A stretch of 64,000 nucleotides of DNA from Ignavibacteriales bacterium (GTDB taxonomy: Bacteria; Bacteroidota; Ignavibacteria; Tepidaquicellales; Tepidaquicellaceae). The translations under genes and the position numbers were made by a program. The stretch is from assembly GCA_020635255.1 (NCBI GenBank), contig JACKAC010000001.1, positions 496,001-560,000 on the forward strand, given 5' to 3'. Shown piece after piece: positions 16,146-25,291 of this stretch (positions are counted from its first letter, which is position 1; each line of letters opens with the position of its first letter). A model generated the notes under the pieces. The model was not told the DNA's origin, searched no databases, and worked only from the letters and a program-made list of their open reading frames with translations.

Positions 16146-18620
16146 ATGATACAGAAAATTAAGTATTTGAGTCTAATTTTATTTTTATCTTTTGTATTTA
16201 GTGAATCCTACTCTCAATCATTTGATTGTTATTATGTTGATAGTTCTGAAACTACAGATAATATGCCGACTTTTCTTGGCAGGGTTAAACCAAACAGAAC
16301 GACATTGAGCGGAGATACATTGAGCCCTCCTTTAGCACATTTTCCCGTAATAATTGTTTTCGTTCAGTTTCAGGATGATGCCGGTTATTGGGATTGGCCA
16401 GATAAAAATACAAATAACGGTAAACCCATCTATCTGGATTCCCTGATAGCAGCTCCGAACCAATACAATAGCCAAACCGATTGGTGGGATGCTTATAATC
16501 AGAACACACAACAGTTCAGCGATTATTATATGGAGGCTAGCAGGGGGAACCTTCATGTTCTTGGAAAGGCTTATTCAGTTGTTTTAAGCGGAAACAGGAG
16601 CACTTATACTAATGAATATAACATGAACCAGGAAATACTTGATAGTCTTACAGCACAAGGAGTTGACTGGGTCAATTACGATAGGTGGAGCTATAATACA
16701 ACGGACCAAAAATTTTATTATACAAAGGATAAACGAATTGATATGATATTTCGAGTTGTAAAATCCCGCGCTCCGTCCATGCCAAATTATGCAGGATACA
16801 ATGCATTCGGAGGATCGTATAGTTCAGAGCATATGATAATTCAGAATAATGACACTGTGTATGTAAATTCTGGTTCAGGTTACTTAGGCTCGGGTATAAC
16901 AGGCTCAACTTATGCCCAAAAATATGGTTACTTGGCTTTATTCAGACATGAGCTTGGGCATCAAATGTTTTCCGGTGGACATAGTACATATAGCGCTGTA
17001 AGTTATGGATTTGGGTTTGATGGGTTTTTCAGTCCCAATGATATGATCACTAATCAGTATATGGAGGATACAACATTTAACTTCAGTAATACTTCTTTTG
17101 AATTAGGAGACTATTCTTCAAGAAATTCAAATTTAACAGGGAATGTTTTAACCATACCGATTCAAGGAGATGAAATCTTTTCTATTGCTTATAGAAACAA
17201 AGAGTCCTATTGGGATAGACCAATGAGTGGTGATGTTGCACTTATAGGAAATATATATAATGTATCTTATGAATTAGGAAGAGGACTTTATATTTATCAC
17301 TTTAGAGAAGGATACCACTTGCCTGTTTATCTTAATGATTCATTTTCAGATATGGAATGTGCTGATGGATACTGGAACTGGGAGTTTGGAGGATATGACT
17401 ATCAGACTGTGCCCTCGACTTGTTACCAATCGCCAAATCCTGATTGGCCATACTGGAATAAAACGAGTGCAAGATATGATAATGATTCGAGCACTCTACA
17501 TAAGCAAATACTAATCGGTGACGGTATAAGCTTTCACTACAATACAGGTGGTCAAACATATCCAAAATGGTGGGGCAATGGTGAAAAACAATCCAGTGTT
17601 TGCGAAGTTGGTACAGATAGAATTGAAACAAATTTAGATGAGATTTATACAAGAGGTGAACTTGCAGGCGATAGAGATGATCCCTGGTTGCCGGGATATA
17701 ACGAAGTGTTTTCGCCATATTCAAGTCCGAGCTCAAGCCAATGGAATCAATCTAAAAGTAATATTTTTATCTGGTTCCATGAAGAAAATCATGGAAATGC
17801 AGAATTGAATATTTACAAGGTTGGACAAGCTGGTCTTGATGAAGATGATATTCTTGAACTAACTCCTCCTTCGCGACCAATGGGATTAAAAAACGAAACA
17901 TGTGAATTTGTTAACAACTATTTTAGACCTAAGATATCCTGGCAGCATAATATGGAGCCTGATATGATACGAACAGGTGTATCTGAAAATTATTTTAAAC
18001 GGTATAAAATATACAGATCAGTAGCCGATAGTATGGATTTAGTTCCACCCGATGCTCATAGCTATTCAGAAAATGTATACACTTATATTGCAACAGTGGA
18101 TATAGATACCGGAACAACTCCAACGTTTGTTGATACATCAGTTATTTCCGGATGTTACCTTCCTGATGGAGAGTGTCCCCCTTATTGTTGGATAGAATAT
18201 CCAATCAGGTATAGGGTACAGGCAGTGGATGTTTACGATGATGCCTCGGTTTTATCAGATTTTGTTAAAACTACCGGTATTCGAACACAACCTAGCGGAC
18301 CAGGTGGTGGTGAGGAGGATGAACGTCCGGTAAATGGAAACGGATTGGACATTCCAACTACTTTTGCACTAAAACAGAACTTCCCAAATCCATTTAACCC
18401 ATCAACAAACATTCAATTTGATCTACCAAAGGATGTATATGTTTCTATAAAGGTATATGACATCTTGGGAAGAGAAGTGGCTACAATTGTAAACGAACTA
18501 AGGAAAGCTGGAAGTTACATAATTTCATTTAACGGCTCTAAACTTTCCAGTGGCATTTATTATTACAAAATTAAGGCAGGTAATTTCGTAGAGACAAAAA
18601 AGATGTTATTGATAAAATAA
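16146..18620 (+). CDS. Secreted M6-like metalloprotease with T9SS type A tail
   Basis: An 824-residue exported protein of the M6 (immune inhibitor A-like) type. After a signal peptide ending Y-S-Q-S come the M6-like segments P-V-I-I-V-F-V-Q-F-Q-D-D and F-S-D-Y-Y-M-E-A-S-R-G-N-L. The zinc site is H-E-L-G-H at ~268-272, with a further histidine seven residues on (S-G-G-H) rather than the usual M6 aspartate. A fibronectin III-like stretch (~590-720) precedes the T9SS tail Q-N-F-P-N-P-F-N-P-S-T and G-I-Y-Y-Y-K. The frame opens at 16104, but the ATG at 16146 begins the signal peptide. Catalysis is likely; the substrate is unknown. Confidence 0.8.
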   Translation: MIQKIKYLSLILFLSFVFSESYSQSFDCYYVDSSETTDNMPTFLGRVKPNRTTLSGDTLSPPLAHFPVIIVFVQFQDDAGYWDWPDKNTNNGKPIYLDSLIAAPNQYNSQTDWWDAYNQNTQQFSDYYMEASRGNLHVLGKAYSVVLSGNRSTYTNEYNMNQEILDSLTAQGVDWVNYDRWSYNTTDQKFYYTKDKRIDMIFRVVKSRAPSMPNYAGYNAFGGSYSSEHMIIQNNDTVYVNSGSGYLGSGITGSTYAQKYGYLALFRHELGHQMFSGGHSTYSAVSYGFGFDGFFSPNDMITNQYMEDTTFNFSNTSFELGDYSSRNSNLTGNVLTIPIQGDEIFSIAYRNKESYWDRPMSGDVALIGNIYNVSYELGRGLYIYHFREGYHLPVYLNDSFSDMECADGYWNWEFGGYDYQTVPSTCYQSPNPDWPYWNKTSARYDNDSSTLHKQILIGDGISFHYNTGGQTYPKWWGNGEKQSSVCEVGTDRIETNLDEIYTRGELAGDRDDPWLPGYNEVFSPYSSPSSSQWNQSKSNIFIWFHEENHGNAELNIYKVGQAGLDEDDILELTPPSRPMGLKNETCEFVNNYFRPKISWQHNMEPDMIRTGVSENYFKRYKIYRSVADSMDLVPPDAHSYSENVYTYIATVDIDTGTTPTFVDTSVISGCYLPDGECPPYCWIEYPIRYRVQAVDVYDDASVLSDFVKTTGIRTQPSGPGGGEEDERPVNGNGLDIPTTFALKQNFPNPFNPSTNIQFDLPKDVYVSIKVYDILGREVATIVNELRKAGSYIISFNGSKLSSGIYYYKIKAGNFVETKKMLLIK

Positions 18621-18684
18621 ACACAAATGGAAAACTACAAATACGTACATAATAACTCCATGTATTAAGTACCAAGTAGATAGG

Positions 18685-18720
18685 AAAGCATGCGCTCTTT
18701 TATTCTGGGGTGCATGCTTT
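18685..18720 (+). terminator. Hairpin terminator after the M6-like gene
   Basis: A perfect 9-base stem AAAGCATGC/GCATGCTTT with an 18-base loop and a T-rich 3' arm. A 13-codon ORF (18626-18667) lies between the protease stop and this hairpin and is probably not coding. Confidence 0.7.
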
Positions 18721-18794
18721 TATTGAACTGTTTGTACCCAAAATTAATAGAAGCGATCGATTTTAAAAACAAATTTATTAATTTTAACAATATC

Positions 18795-19736
18795 ATGAAT
18801 CTAACAGTCGAATATTTAGATCAATTTGGGAATATTGCAAATCAGACATATTTTATGTCAAAGCTTGCATTTATCAAACACTTTGCTATGGCGGGGTTAC
18901 ATTACGCTCCAAATCCAAGAAAAATTATTAAGGCAATTGGAATGTTATTACATTATAGTCTATATTTGCAAAGAAATGACTACTACAATAATAATAGATT
19001 TTCTCTTCCACCAATACCTATGTATGATCCTACAGAAAAAGGTCAATTTTCAAATATAGCAGGTAAAAGCATAGCCGATTTTCTTTCGAAAAGAATTGAT
19101 AGTTCACTTTATACTGTTAATTATGAAGCCGTTATGCGATTAAATGGTTTTGCTTTAGGGGGAAGTCATCCAGATTTAATTGCATATTCCCCAAATTCAA
19201 TTTTTGCGATTGAAGCGAAGGGACGCACAGACTCTACGTACCCGAATATGAGTGGTTGTAAAATACAAGCTACATCCGGGCCAGTTAGTGTGAATTTTTC
19301 AATTGCTTGTGTTTCATACAACCTTTACAATAGGATTAAATGTAAATATCATGATCCATTTAAAAGAGATATACCATATGATAATTCTTCATTGAAGAAT
19401 TTAACAAAAGCATATTACACTGGGCTTTTAGAATTCTTGAATCCAGATTACTTTCATATTGAAGAATTGCAAATACAAAAAGAACGGTTTTATTCTGTTG
19501 ACATCAACTATTGGATTTTAGAGAGCTCAAAAATAGTTGGTTTAAATTTGTTTAAGTTTTATAAACACAACAAGCATTTTTTTAATATTTTCCCAAAGTT
19601 AATTTTATCTAAAAAAATAAGAGAGTATGCAAGAAATGGGATTTCAATCGAAACAAAACCGTTTATTCTTGACACAGATAGGGATAGGCTTTTATACGTC
19701 GATAACGATAGAGTTGGACTAAAAATTGAGAATTAA
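18795..19736 (+). CDS. PD-(D/E)XK nuclease-like protein
   Basis: A 313-residue soluble protein. Residues ~122-140 read S-H-P-D-L-I-A-Y...F-A-I-E-A-K-G, which fits the PD...(D/E)-x-K active site of restriction-type endonucleases, with strand-turn-strand spacing. The rest has no family I recognise. The frame is open from 18690, but that start lies inside the terminator hairpin at 18685, so I place the start at the ATG at 18795. It heads a run of same-strand genes leading to a TrlF-type PHP-ATPase and ending at tRNA-Lys, a location typical of defence genes. A nuclease role in phage or plasmid defence is inference. Confidence 0.55.
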   Translation: MNLTVEYLDQFGNIANQTYFMSKLAFIKHFAMAGLHYAPNPRKIIKAIGMLLHYSLYLQRNDYYNNNRFSLPPIPMYDPTEKGQFSNIAGKSIADFLSKRIDSSLYTVNYEAVMRLNGFALGGSHPDLIAYSPNSIFAIEAKGRTDSTYPNMSGCKIQATSGPVSVNFSIACVSYNLYNRIKCKYHDPFKRDIPYDNSSLKNLTKAYYTGLLEFLNPDYFHIEELQIQKERFYSVDINYWILESSKIVGLNLFKFYKHNKHFFNIFPKLILSKKIREYARNGISIETKPFILDTDRDRLLYVDNDRVGLKIEN

Positions 19737-19927
19737 CCCGGAATTACTTTTACTATAGGCAAAATTCTATTTCTAATAACGTTAATAATGTAATTACATA
19801 AAGATATATTAGTCTTCCAAATTTTACTATCGGCAAATTTGAATTAAAATGTTTTCCTTATTAATAGAAAAGTATTAAATAGATGAACAAATATAATTTT
19901 ACATTTTTAACTAATCGAAAATAAAAA

Positions 19928-20236
19928 ATGAGAGAACCGGTAGTTATTAAACTTAATCATACTATTATTGAAAGAATTAAACCTTATGGTTCTGATGCAA
20001 ATCTGTATCCTCCAGAAGATAAATTTGCATTGGGCTTTTTCCAAAGAATAATTGAAGAAAAGGAATATTCGGAAAAGGATTGGGAAACAATCAAAAATAT
20101 ACTAAGAGCAATTGCTACAGGGGAATTTGAAACTCCAGAAATTGATAAAGAAGAAAGAAGAGCAATAAGAGAAAAAGCATTCGACGATATAATTTGGCTT
20201 GTTCAACATAGTAATGACTTTTCGAGAACAGAATAG
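19928..20236 (+). CDS. Hypothetical protein, 102 aa
   Basis: A small, charged, mostly helical protein with no recognised family. The C-terminal half is rich in glutamate, arginine and lysine (K-E-E-R-R-A-I-R-E-K-A-F-D-D-I). It ends 2 bases before the next small gene, so the two are probably translated together. It lies in the run of genes between the PD-(D/E)XK-like protein and the TrlF-type ATPase, and could be an accessory or immunity-type part of that locus. No catalytic motif is visible. Confidence 0.5.
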   Translation: MREPVVIKLNHTIIERIKPYGSDANLYPPEDKFALGFFQRIIEEKEYSEKDWETIKNILRAIATGEFETPEIDKEERRAIREKAFDDIIWLVQHSNDFSRTE

Positions 20237-20238
20237 TA

Positions 20239-20487
20239 ATGGAGAAAAAAATTAGAGAAATCTTTGACTCACTATCAATTCCTAATGTTAAATTAATCGA
20301 CATCTTTCCAAAAAGGAAAAATGTAGGATTATCAGATGGAGAAAAAATTGATGATATATATGCTTATGCTTTGAAGATTAGCTATAATAAACCCGAAGAT
20401 GGAATATTGGGTGAAACTGTTTTAGTAGATGTAAATTCTACAAACGAAAAAATAAAAGAAATACTTTTGGAAAAATTTAAAATGTAA
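20239..20487 (+). CDS. Hypothetical protein, 82 aa
   Basis: A small soluble protein with an alternating strand and helix pattern and no recognised family. The start ATG follows the previous gene's stop by 2 bases, a strong sign of translational coupling. It is 182 bases upstream of the TrlF-type ATPase and on the same strand. Together with the 102-residue gene it makes a two-gene cassette of a kind often seen as toxin-antitoxin pairs, but nothing in the sequence proves that. Confidence 0.5.
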   Translation: MEKKIREIFDSLSIPNVKLIDIFPKRKNVGLSDGEKIDDIYAYALKISYNKPEDGILGETVLVDVNSTNEKIKEILLEKFKM

Positions 20488-20669
20488 ATTTTCCAGTGAA
20501 TTTTGAGCTGATGAGGGGTTCGATTAACTAAGATAAGATGCTTTTGCCTCGATAATTTTATTTATAGTAGGGATAGTGAAAACATAATTATTTGTGAATA
20601 ATGTAGAAATTACATTGGTAATTCAAATTTATCCTTAATAAATAATATTAATATTCTATTTTAAAAAAT

Positions 20670-23312
20670 ATGTCGCTTCAATTAAAAAAACTTGATTTAC
20701 ATGTTCATACGCCGGCATCATATGACTTTTGTAACAAAAAAGTTACCGCAGACCAAATTGTTGATCAAGCGATAAAAGTTGGTTTAGATGCTATTGCTAT
20801 AACAGATCATAATACCGTTGATTTCATTGATAAAATAAAAGAGTCAGCCTTAGAAAAAGCCTTCGTTATATTTCCAGGTATAGAAGTTTCTTGTCATGGA
20901 GGTAAGGAAGGTCCTATTCATGTTATTGGTCTTTTTGATCCTTCATTTGGTAAAGACGATTTACAAAAAGTAGTCGGGGCTCTAGGTATCAGAGGTAAAG
21001 GAGAAGAAGCCTTTACCGCGAAAAGTGTTAATGATGTTGTAAACATTTTAAGGGAAGAGGGAGGTTTATCAGTTTTAGCTCACGCCAATTCTACTAATGG
21101 TGCACTTTCGGATATACGAGGAAATCCCCGTATTAATCTTATTCAAAATCCCAAACTTTCTGCGGTTGAAGCGACGGCGGGTGATTTTAAAAAAGAAATA
21201 GGTAAAAGATTGCTTGATTATTTGGATGGAAAGGATCCGCAATATAAGAGAGAGCTTCCAGTATATAAATCCTCGGATAATAGAAGCCCCGATGATAATG
21301 GTCATTGCTTAGAATCAATAGGTTCTCAATTTACATACTTTAAGATGGGTGAGCTAACTTTGGAATCCCTTCGCCAATGTTTTGAAGACCCAGGCAGTAG
21401 AATTATTCAGGATTATGAGCTTGACAAAATAATGCACAATCATCCAATTCTTTTGAGTATGACAGTTAAAGGAGGATTTCTTGATGGTGAACGTTTTGAA
21501 TTTAATCCCGGAATGAATAGTATTATTGGCGGCACTGGTACAGGTAAATCACTAGCAATCGAATTTTTAAGATTTGTTTTTGATTACAAACCAACAACAA
21601 ATTCAATTTACAAAGATCATATTGAAAAACTCAAAAAGGAATTAAAGCTTAATGGTGAAATTGAGGTTTATTTTCGTGACTCTTCAGGCGATGAATATAA
21701 GCTAATTCGAAGATTGAATGACACTAGGGATCCATACTCTAATGTTCCCGTTTGTACAAATTTATCTACTGGCAAGCAGTACGATGGTGATATCTCATCA
21801 ATTTTCCCATTGTTAATTTACAGCCAAAACGAAATCCTTGAAATAACAAGAGATTCTAATGCACAATTAAAACTTCTTGATAATTTTAGAAATTTTGAAG
21901 GGTATCGTAAACAATCGAATGGTATTGAGGATCAGTTAGCAGATTTGGATCGAGATTTATTTCAAGCAATGTCGGATTCAAAAAACCTTAAAAGAGTTAC
22001 AAAGGAGTACAAAACTTGTGAAGAAAAATTGCAAAAGATAAATAAAAAAATAAGTGGCCTAGATTCTCTAGGAAAGAGCGATACTTATTTAAAATTATTT
22101 GGCGAGAAGGAATCAATTGAAGAAAAAATTAAAGAATATGATATCTTAATAGCAAGTATTGATGAAACAATTGAGTTATTTGAAACGAACTGCCCACCCA
22201 AAAAAGCATCTTCTAAAAAAGCCGTAGATATTATTGAGTTTAATCTTAATAAAAGCTATAGTAATGTAATTAAAGCTCTTAAAAAAGAACTTTCAAACAT
22301 TGAGGGGTCAAGAAATAAATCTGAAGAAGTTTTAAGTAATTGGATTAAAAAAACTAAGTATACTCATGTTGAAAAAGGATATTTAGAGAATATAAAATTG
22401 AAGGAAAAAGAAAAGGAATTGGAGACTGAACGGAAGGCTCTACAAAAAGAGAAAAGCAATCTCAAAAAAAGAATTGATTTTGCAAAAAAAGCTTCTGAAC
22501 AATTTCAAAACATTAGAGAAACTAGAAAATCAATTTTAGAAGATCTAAAACTTATTAAGAAAAATTATTACGATGAGAGGTGCAAGCAAGCTGATCTCAT
22601 TAACACCAAATCGAATAATAAACTTAATATTATTATTCAACCAGGTGATAATAAAACAGTATATTTAGAAATGCTTAAAAAGTTAAAAGTCGGTTCTCAA
22701 GTGGAGAAAACAGAAATTGAAGATATTGTAGAAAAAGTTTCACCGGTAGATCTAATAGAATATGCTTTAGACGAAAATATAAAGAAAATTGCCAAGCTAT
22801 GTAATTTATCTGAATTGAAAGCAGGTAACATAATTGGAGAATTAACACATCAAAATGTACTTGAGAGTTTGTCGATGCAATATAAAGGATATCCTGAAGA
22901 TAGGATCGAGATTAATTATCAAAAGAAAGATGAAAACCACTATCCGCTAGCAGAACTTTCTATGGGGCAAAAGGCAGATGCTTTAATAATGATTGCCCTA
23001 GGTGATGGAGAAATGCCTGTAATAATAGACCAACCTGAAGATGCCCTAGATGTACCCTCTATTTGGGCAGATATTTGCACAAGATTAAGAATTAGCAAAC
23101 ATGCTAGGCAATTTATATTTACAACTCATAATTCTAGCATTTCTGTTTCTTCTGACTCCGATCAATATATAGTATTAGAGGCTGATGGTAAAAATGGATA
23201 TATAGCTTCATCAGGTTCCATTGATCAAAAAGTAATCAAAGACAACGTTGTTGGACATTTAGAAGGCGGATATGAAGCGTATAAACTTAAGAGAAAAAAA
23301 TATGGACTTTAA
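20670..23312 (+). CDS. TrlF-type protein: PHP phosphoesterase domain fused to SMC-like ATPase
   Basis: An 880-residue fusion. The N-terminal PHP domain (~1-250) shows D-L-H-V-H-T-P, A-I-T-D-H-N, P-I-H-V-I-G-L and L-A-H-A-N, the metal-binding histidines of this phosphoesterase fold. The ATPase has a Walker A at ~288 (G-G-T-G-T-G-K-S), a long charged coiled coil (~430-640), and an L-S-M-G-Q-K-A signature (~767). It ends with a Walker B at ~784 (V-I-I-D-Q-P-E-D-A-L-D) and an H-loop F-T-T-H-N. This layout is that of TrlF-family AAA-like ATPases and resembles SMC/RecN-type proteins. Proximity to a PD-(D/E)XK-like gene and a tRNA suggests nucleic acid defence; the substrate is unknown. Confidence 0.8.
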   Translation: MSLQLKKLDLHVHTPASYDFCNKKVTADQIVDQAIKVGLDAIAITDHNTVDFIDKIKESALEKAFVIFPGIEVSCHGGKEGPIHVIGLFDPSFGKDDLQKVVGALGIRGKGEEAFTAKSVNDVVNILREEGGLSVLAHANSTNGALSDIRGNPRINLIQNPKLSAVEATAGDFKKEIGKRLLDYLDGKDPQYKRELPVYKSSDNRSPDDNGHCLESIGSQFTYFKMGELTLESLRQCFEDPGSRIIQDYELDKIMHNHPILLSMTVKGGFLDGERFEFNPGMNSIIGGTGTGKSLAIEFLRFVFDYKPTTNSIYKDHIEKLKKELKLNGEIEVYFRDSSGDEYKLIRRLNDTRDPYSNVPVCTNLSTGKQYDGDISSIFPLLIYSQNEILEITRDSNAQLKLLDNFRNFEGYRKQSNGIEDQLADLDRDLFQAMSDSKNLKRVTKEYKTCEEKLQKINKKISGLDSLGKSDTYLKLFGEKESIEEKIKEYDILIASIDETIELFETNCPPKKASSKKAVDIIEFNLNKSYSNVIKALKKELSNIEGSRNKSEEVLSNWIKKTKYTHVEKGYLENIKLKEKEKELETERKALQKEKSNLKKRIDFAKKASEQFQNIRETRKSILEDLKLIKKNYYDERCKQADLINTKSNNKLNIIIQPGDNKTVYLEMLKKLKVGSQVEKTEIEDIVEKVSPVDLIEYALDENIKKIAKLCNLSELKAGNIIGELTHQNVLESLSMQYKGYPEDRIEINYQKKDENHYPLAELSMGQKADALIMIALGDGEMPVIIDQPEDALDVPSIWADICTRLRISKHARQFIFTTHNSSISVSSDSDQYIVLEADGKNGYIASSGSIDQKVIKDNVVGHLEGGYEAYKLKRKKYGL

Positions 23313-23316
23313 TAAA

Positions 23317-23340
23317 AGTGCTGCCCGAAGTGCTGCCCAA
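23317..23340. repeat. Tandem 12-base repeat next to tRNA-Lys
   Basis: AGTGCTGCCCGA is followed directly by AGTGCTGCCCAA, just after the TrlF gene and ~60 bases from the tRNA-Lys 3' end. It has the spacing of the 11-base tandem repeats at the two island ends and may be an integrase arm-type binding site or the end of a lost integrase gene. Confidence 0.6.
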
Positions 23341-23398
23341 CGAATTTACAAACGAAAAGTAAGTCCCTTAAGAAATTAATCTTAAAGGACTTATTTAG

Positions 23399-23471
23399 TG
23401 CACCCTCAAGGATTCGAACCTTGGACCCACTGATTAAGAGTCAGTTGCTCTACCAACTGAGCTAAGGGTGC
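23399..23471 (-). tRNA. tRNA-Lys (anticodon CTT)
   Basis: A complete 73-base cloverleaf: acceptor GCACCCT/AGGGTGC, D-arm TAGCTCAGTTGGTAGAGCA, anticodon stem ACTGA/TCAGT with loop CTCTTAA, T-arm with GGTTCGAATCC and discriminator A. CCA is not encoded. Its 5' half (39 bases) is repeated perfectly at 37306-37344, marking it as the integration site of an island. Because the tRNA reads leftward, its promoter lies on the island side. Confidence 0.97.
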
Positions 23472-23565
23472 GTTCTATAATGGAATGCAAAGATATTAAT
23501 TTTGTAGATATTTAACAATTCTCTAAAATGGAACATTTTCTCTCAAATTTGTCATATTCTTTTAG

Positions 23566-23587
23566 AATCGTATGGAAATCGTATGGA
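23566..23587. repeat. Tandem 11-base repeat, island left end
   Basis: Two perfect adjoining copies of AATCGTATGGA. The right island end has the near-identical pair AAATCGTATGC x2. Paired short repeats inside both attachment sites are what arm-type integrase sites look like. Confidence 0.8.
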
Positions 23588-23621
23588 AGAAAATAAAGTT
23601 CCTGAGTTCCTGTGTTAAGTT

Positions 23622-23668
23622 GGTGAAGCCGACAGACTCAAACCGAGACCTCCTGAGTGACAGTCTTA
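23622..23668 (-). pseudogene. Degenerate tRNA-Asp 3'-half remnant
   Basis: Read on the minus strand the segment contains an anticodon-loop-like CTGTCAC, then GGAGGTCTCGG, a TTTGAGTC in place of TTCGAATC, and GTCGGCTTCACC. This follows the order of a tRNA-Asp (GTC) from the anticodon to the 3' end with several changes and small losses. It cannot fold properly. It may be an old attachment scar. Confidence 0.4.
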
Positions 23669-24092
23669 ATATACCGCCCTATTTTCTACTTGATTTGAAT
23701 AATTCGTAGCAAAATCGTTGCCAAGTGAAATCAGGAATTGCAATCTACAAAATCAATGAGACTTTTGATTTTATGTTATGACTTTGTGGAAATTGGATGG
23801 TGAACACCATATTTGCCATATAGTACTCATCTAAGCAATCTTTATGCATTATAGCTTGAGCCCACTAAATAATCTTGAGTTTTTTTATATTTCTCAAAAT
23901 TAAATTAAACATATTTAATTCAACTGTATCGGCTTGCTATATAATTGTTTTATCAAACATTATATTAAAATATTAAAAGGTTAATTTTATTAATATTTCG
24001 TATATTTATTAATATATTTTCATATTATATTCTTGGCAATAAAGCTTTATCATATAGTTTAAAATTACCGATGAAAAAAACTCTAAAAAAAA

Positions 24093-25280
24093 TTGTCAAC
24101 TTGCATTAAATGGGGTGAAGAACGGCAGCATGAATGTGTTGCAACCGAAGATCAAGGTTATAGTGAATGCGCTGCTAGCGAAGATCAAGGTTATAACAAA
24201 TGTGCAGCAACAGCTGACCAAGGCTACAAAAAATGTTGTACTTGGAAACCTTGTTCATGGTTATGTTCAGCTTGGGTATGGGTATCAAACATTGTTTGTG
24301 TTGCATGGACCTGGGTATCGAATATTGTTTGTATTGCCTGGACCTGGGTATCGAATATTGTTTGTATTGCCTGGACTTGGATAACGACCTCTATATGTGT
24401 TTTATGGGATATTGGAACTTCTGCTATAAATGCGGTTATAGTAACTCTTGAATCTGTTTTAGGTTGGGTCTTATCTGCGATTGGTTTTGTTATTGAATTA
24501 ATAGAATCTATTCCAGTTATTGGAACCATAATTAAATATATATTTAATTTCATATCAACCGTAGTATCTGTAGTTTTTTCAATAGGTGATACTATCTTAG
24601 GTGCAATAGGCATAAGACCAGAAAAGATATTGAGAGTATGTACAATAATTCTTAGAGACGAAAATGGTAATCTGGTCTCTTCAACTGAAGTTGCAAAACA
24701 ATTATTACAAGTTGCATGTGACATTTATAAAAGAGATTGTAATGTCAGAGTAATACCATCGAAACCATTTCAGTATTTCAGCGGTTTTTCTGAAGCAGAG
24801 ACAGTTTCTGATGACTGGATTATATTAGACTCTAATAGTAGTGACTCGGATATTTTGGATGTTCGTTGCGATTCATTTAATTCTGCATTTGGAACACCTA
24901 CATCTTCCTTCCAATTAAAGTCGAGCATTTTATGTTTTTTTGGATCTTGGAGAAGAATATTAGGTTATGGTGCACCAGTAACTTGTTTTATAATTCGAAA
25001 CATCCCCGATGCTATAGGCTGTCACATTGCTTTTACGGATTATGCAACCATTGAAGGCAGTTTTATTTTCCCGTATTCAAGTCCTCGCACATTAGGACAC
25101 GAAGTAGGGCACGCATGTATGCTTCCACATTCTTGCGTTAATAATGATAATTCGAATATGATGGCAACACAAGATCAATGCAATCCCTTTTCAACTATAC
25201 CGCCTGATAGAGTCAACCCAAGAATTAATAATATTCAAGCTTTAGCTATTAGAGCATCAAAGCATGTTACTTATTTTTAA
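24093..25280 (+). CDS. Metzincin-like protease with Cys/Trp-rich 11-residue repeats
   Basis: A ~395-residue protein in three parts. Residues ~13-47 are three 11-residue repeats of C-A-A-x-x-D-Q-G-Y-x-K type. Residues ~54-105 are four Trp/Cys-rich 11-residue repeats (A-W-T-W-V-S-N-I-V-C-I). After hydrophobic helices (~105-185) comes a protease domain with H-E-V-G-H-A-C-M-L-P-H at 336-346 and a Met-turn-like N-M-M-A at ~356, the zinc site of metzincins with Met replacing the usual Gly. The frame starts at a TTG. An ATG at 24071 (M-K-K-T-L-K-K) joins this frame if one A is added to the A8 run at 24085-24092, so a homopolymer frameshift is likely. First gene of the island's plus-strand set. Confidence 0.65.
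   Translation: MSTCIKWGEERQHECVATEDQGYSECAASEDQGYNKCAATADQGYKKCCTWKPCSWLCSAWVWVSNIVCVAWTWVSNIVCIAWTWVSNIVCIAWTWITTSICVLWDIGTSAINAVIVTLESVLGWVLSAIGFVIELIESIPVIGTIIKYIFNFISTVVSVVFSIGDTILGAIGIRPEKILRVCTIILRDENGNLVSSTEVAKQLLQVACDIYKRDCNVRVIPSKPFQYFSGFSEAETVSDDWIILDSNSSDSDILDVRCDSFNSAFGTPTSSFQLKSSILCFFGSWRRILGYGAPVTCFIIRNIPDAIGCHIAFTDYATIEGSFIFPYSSPRTLGHEVGHACMLPHSCVNNDNSNMMATQDQCNPFSTIPPDRVNPRINNIQALAIRASKHVTYF
24308..24373. repeat. Perfect 33-base tandem duplication inside the metzincin gene
   Basis: Bases 24308-24340 are repeated exactly at 24341-24373, encoding two identical 11-residue Trp/Cys repeats; a diverged third copy lies just upstream. Exact identity at the DNA level indicates recent duplication. 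Confidence 0.85.
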
Positions 25281-25291
25281 AAAAAATAATT

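Larger units (their letters stand above)
23472..24070. other. Left end of island, non-coding, with repeat and tRNA scar
   Basis: About 600 bases without a gene. It holds the 11-base tandem repeat at 23566, a degraded tRNA-Asp-like segment at 23622 and very AT-rich sequence before the metzincin gene. A 22-codon ORF at 23528-23596 spans the tandem repeat and is probably not real. Confidence 0.5.

Noticed and set aside
23301..23378. Possible 25-residue ORF (or integrase tail) covering the AGTGCTGCCC repeat after the TrlF gene
   Set aside because: The short frames here have no upstream integrase sequence; I keep only the repeat as a feature and mention the integrase-tail idea as a possibility.
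24308..24373. 33-bp direct repeats considered as a CRISPR-like array
   Set aside because: The copies adjoin without spacers and encode in-frame 11-residue protein repeats; no cas genes are present. No CRISPR array is seen in the window.
24224..24724. 166-codon antisense frame across the metzincin repeats
   Set aside because: It mirrors the coding repeats of the plus strand; the plus frame has the zinc site and Met-turn, so the antisense frame is a shadow.
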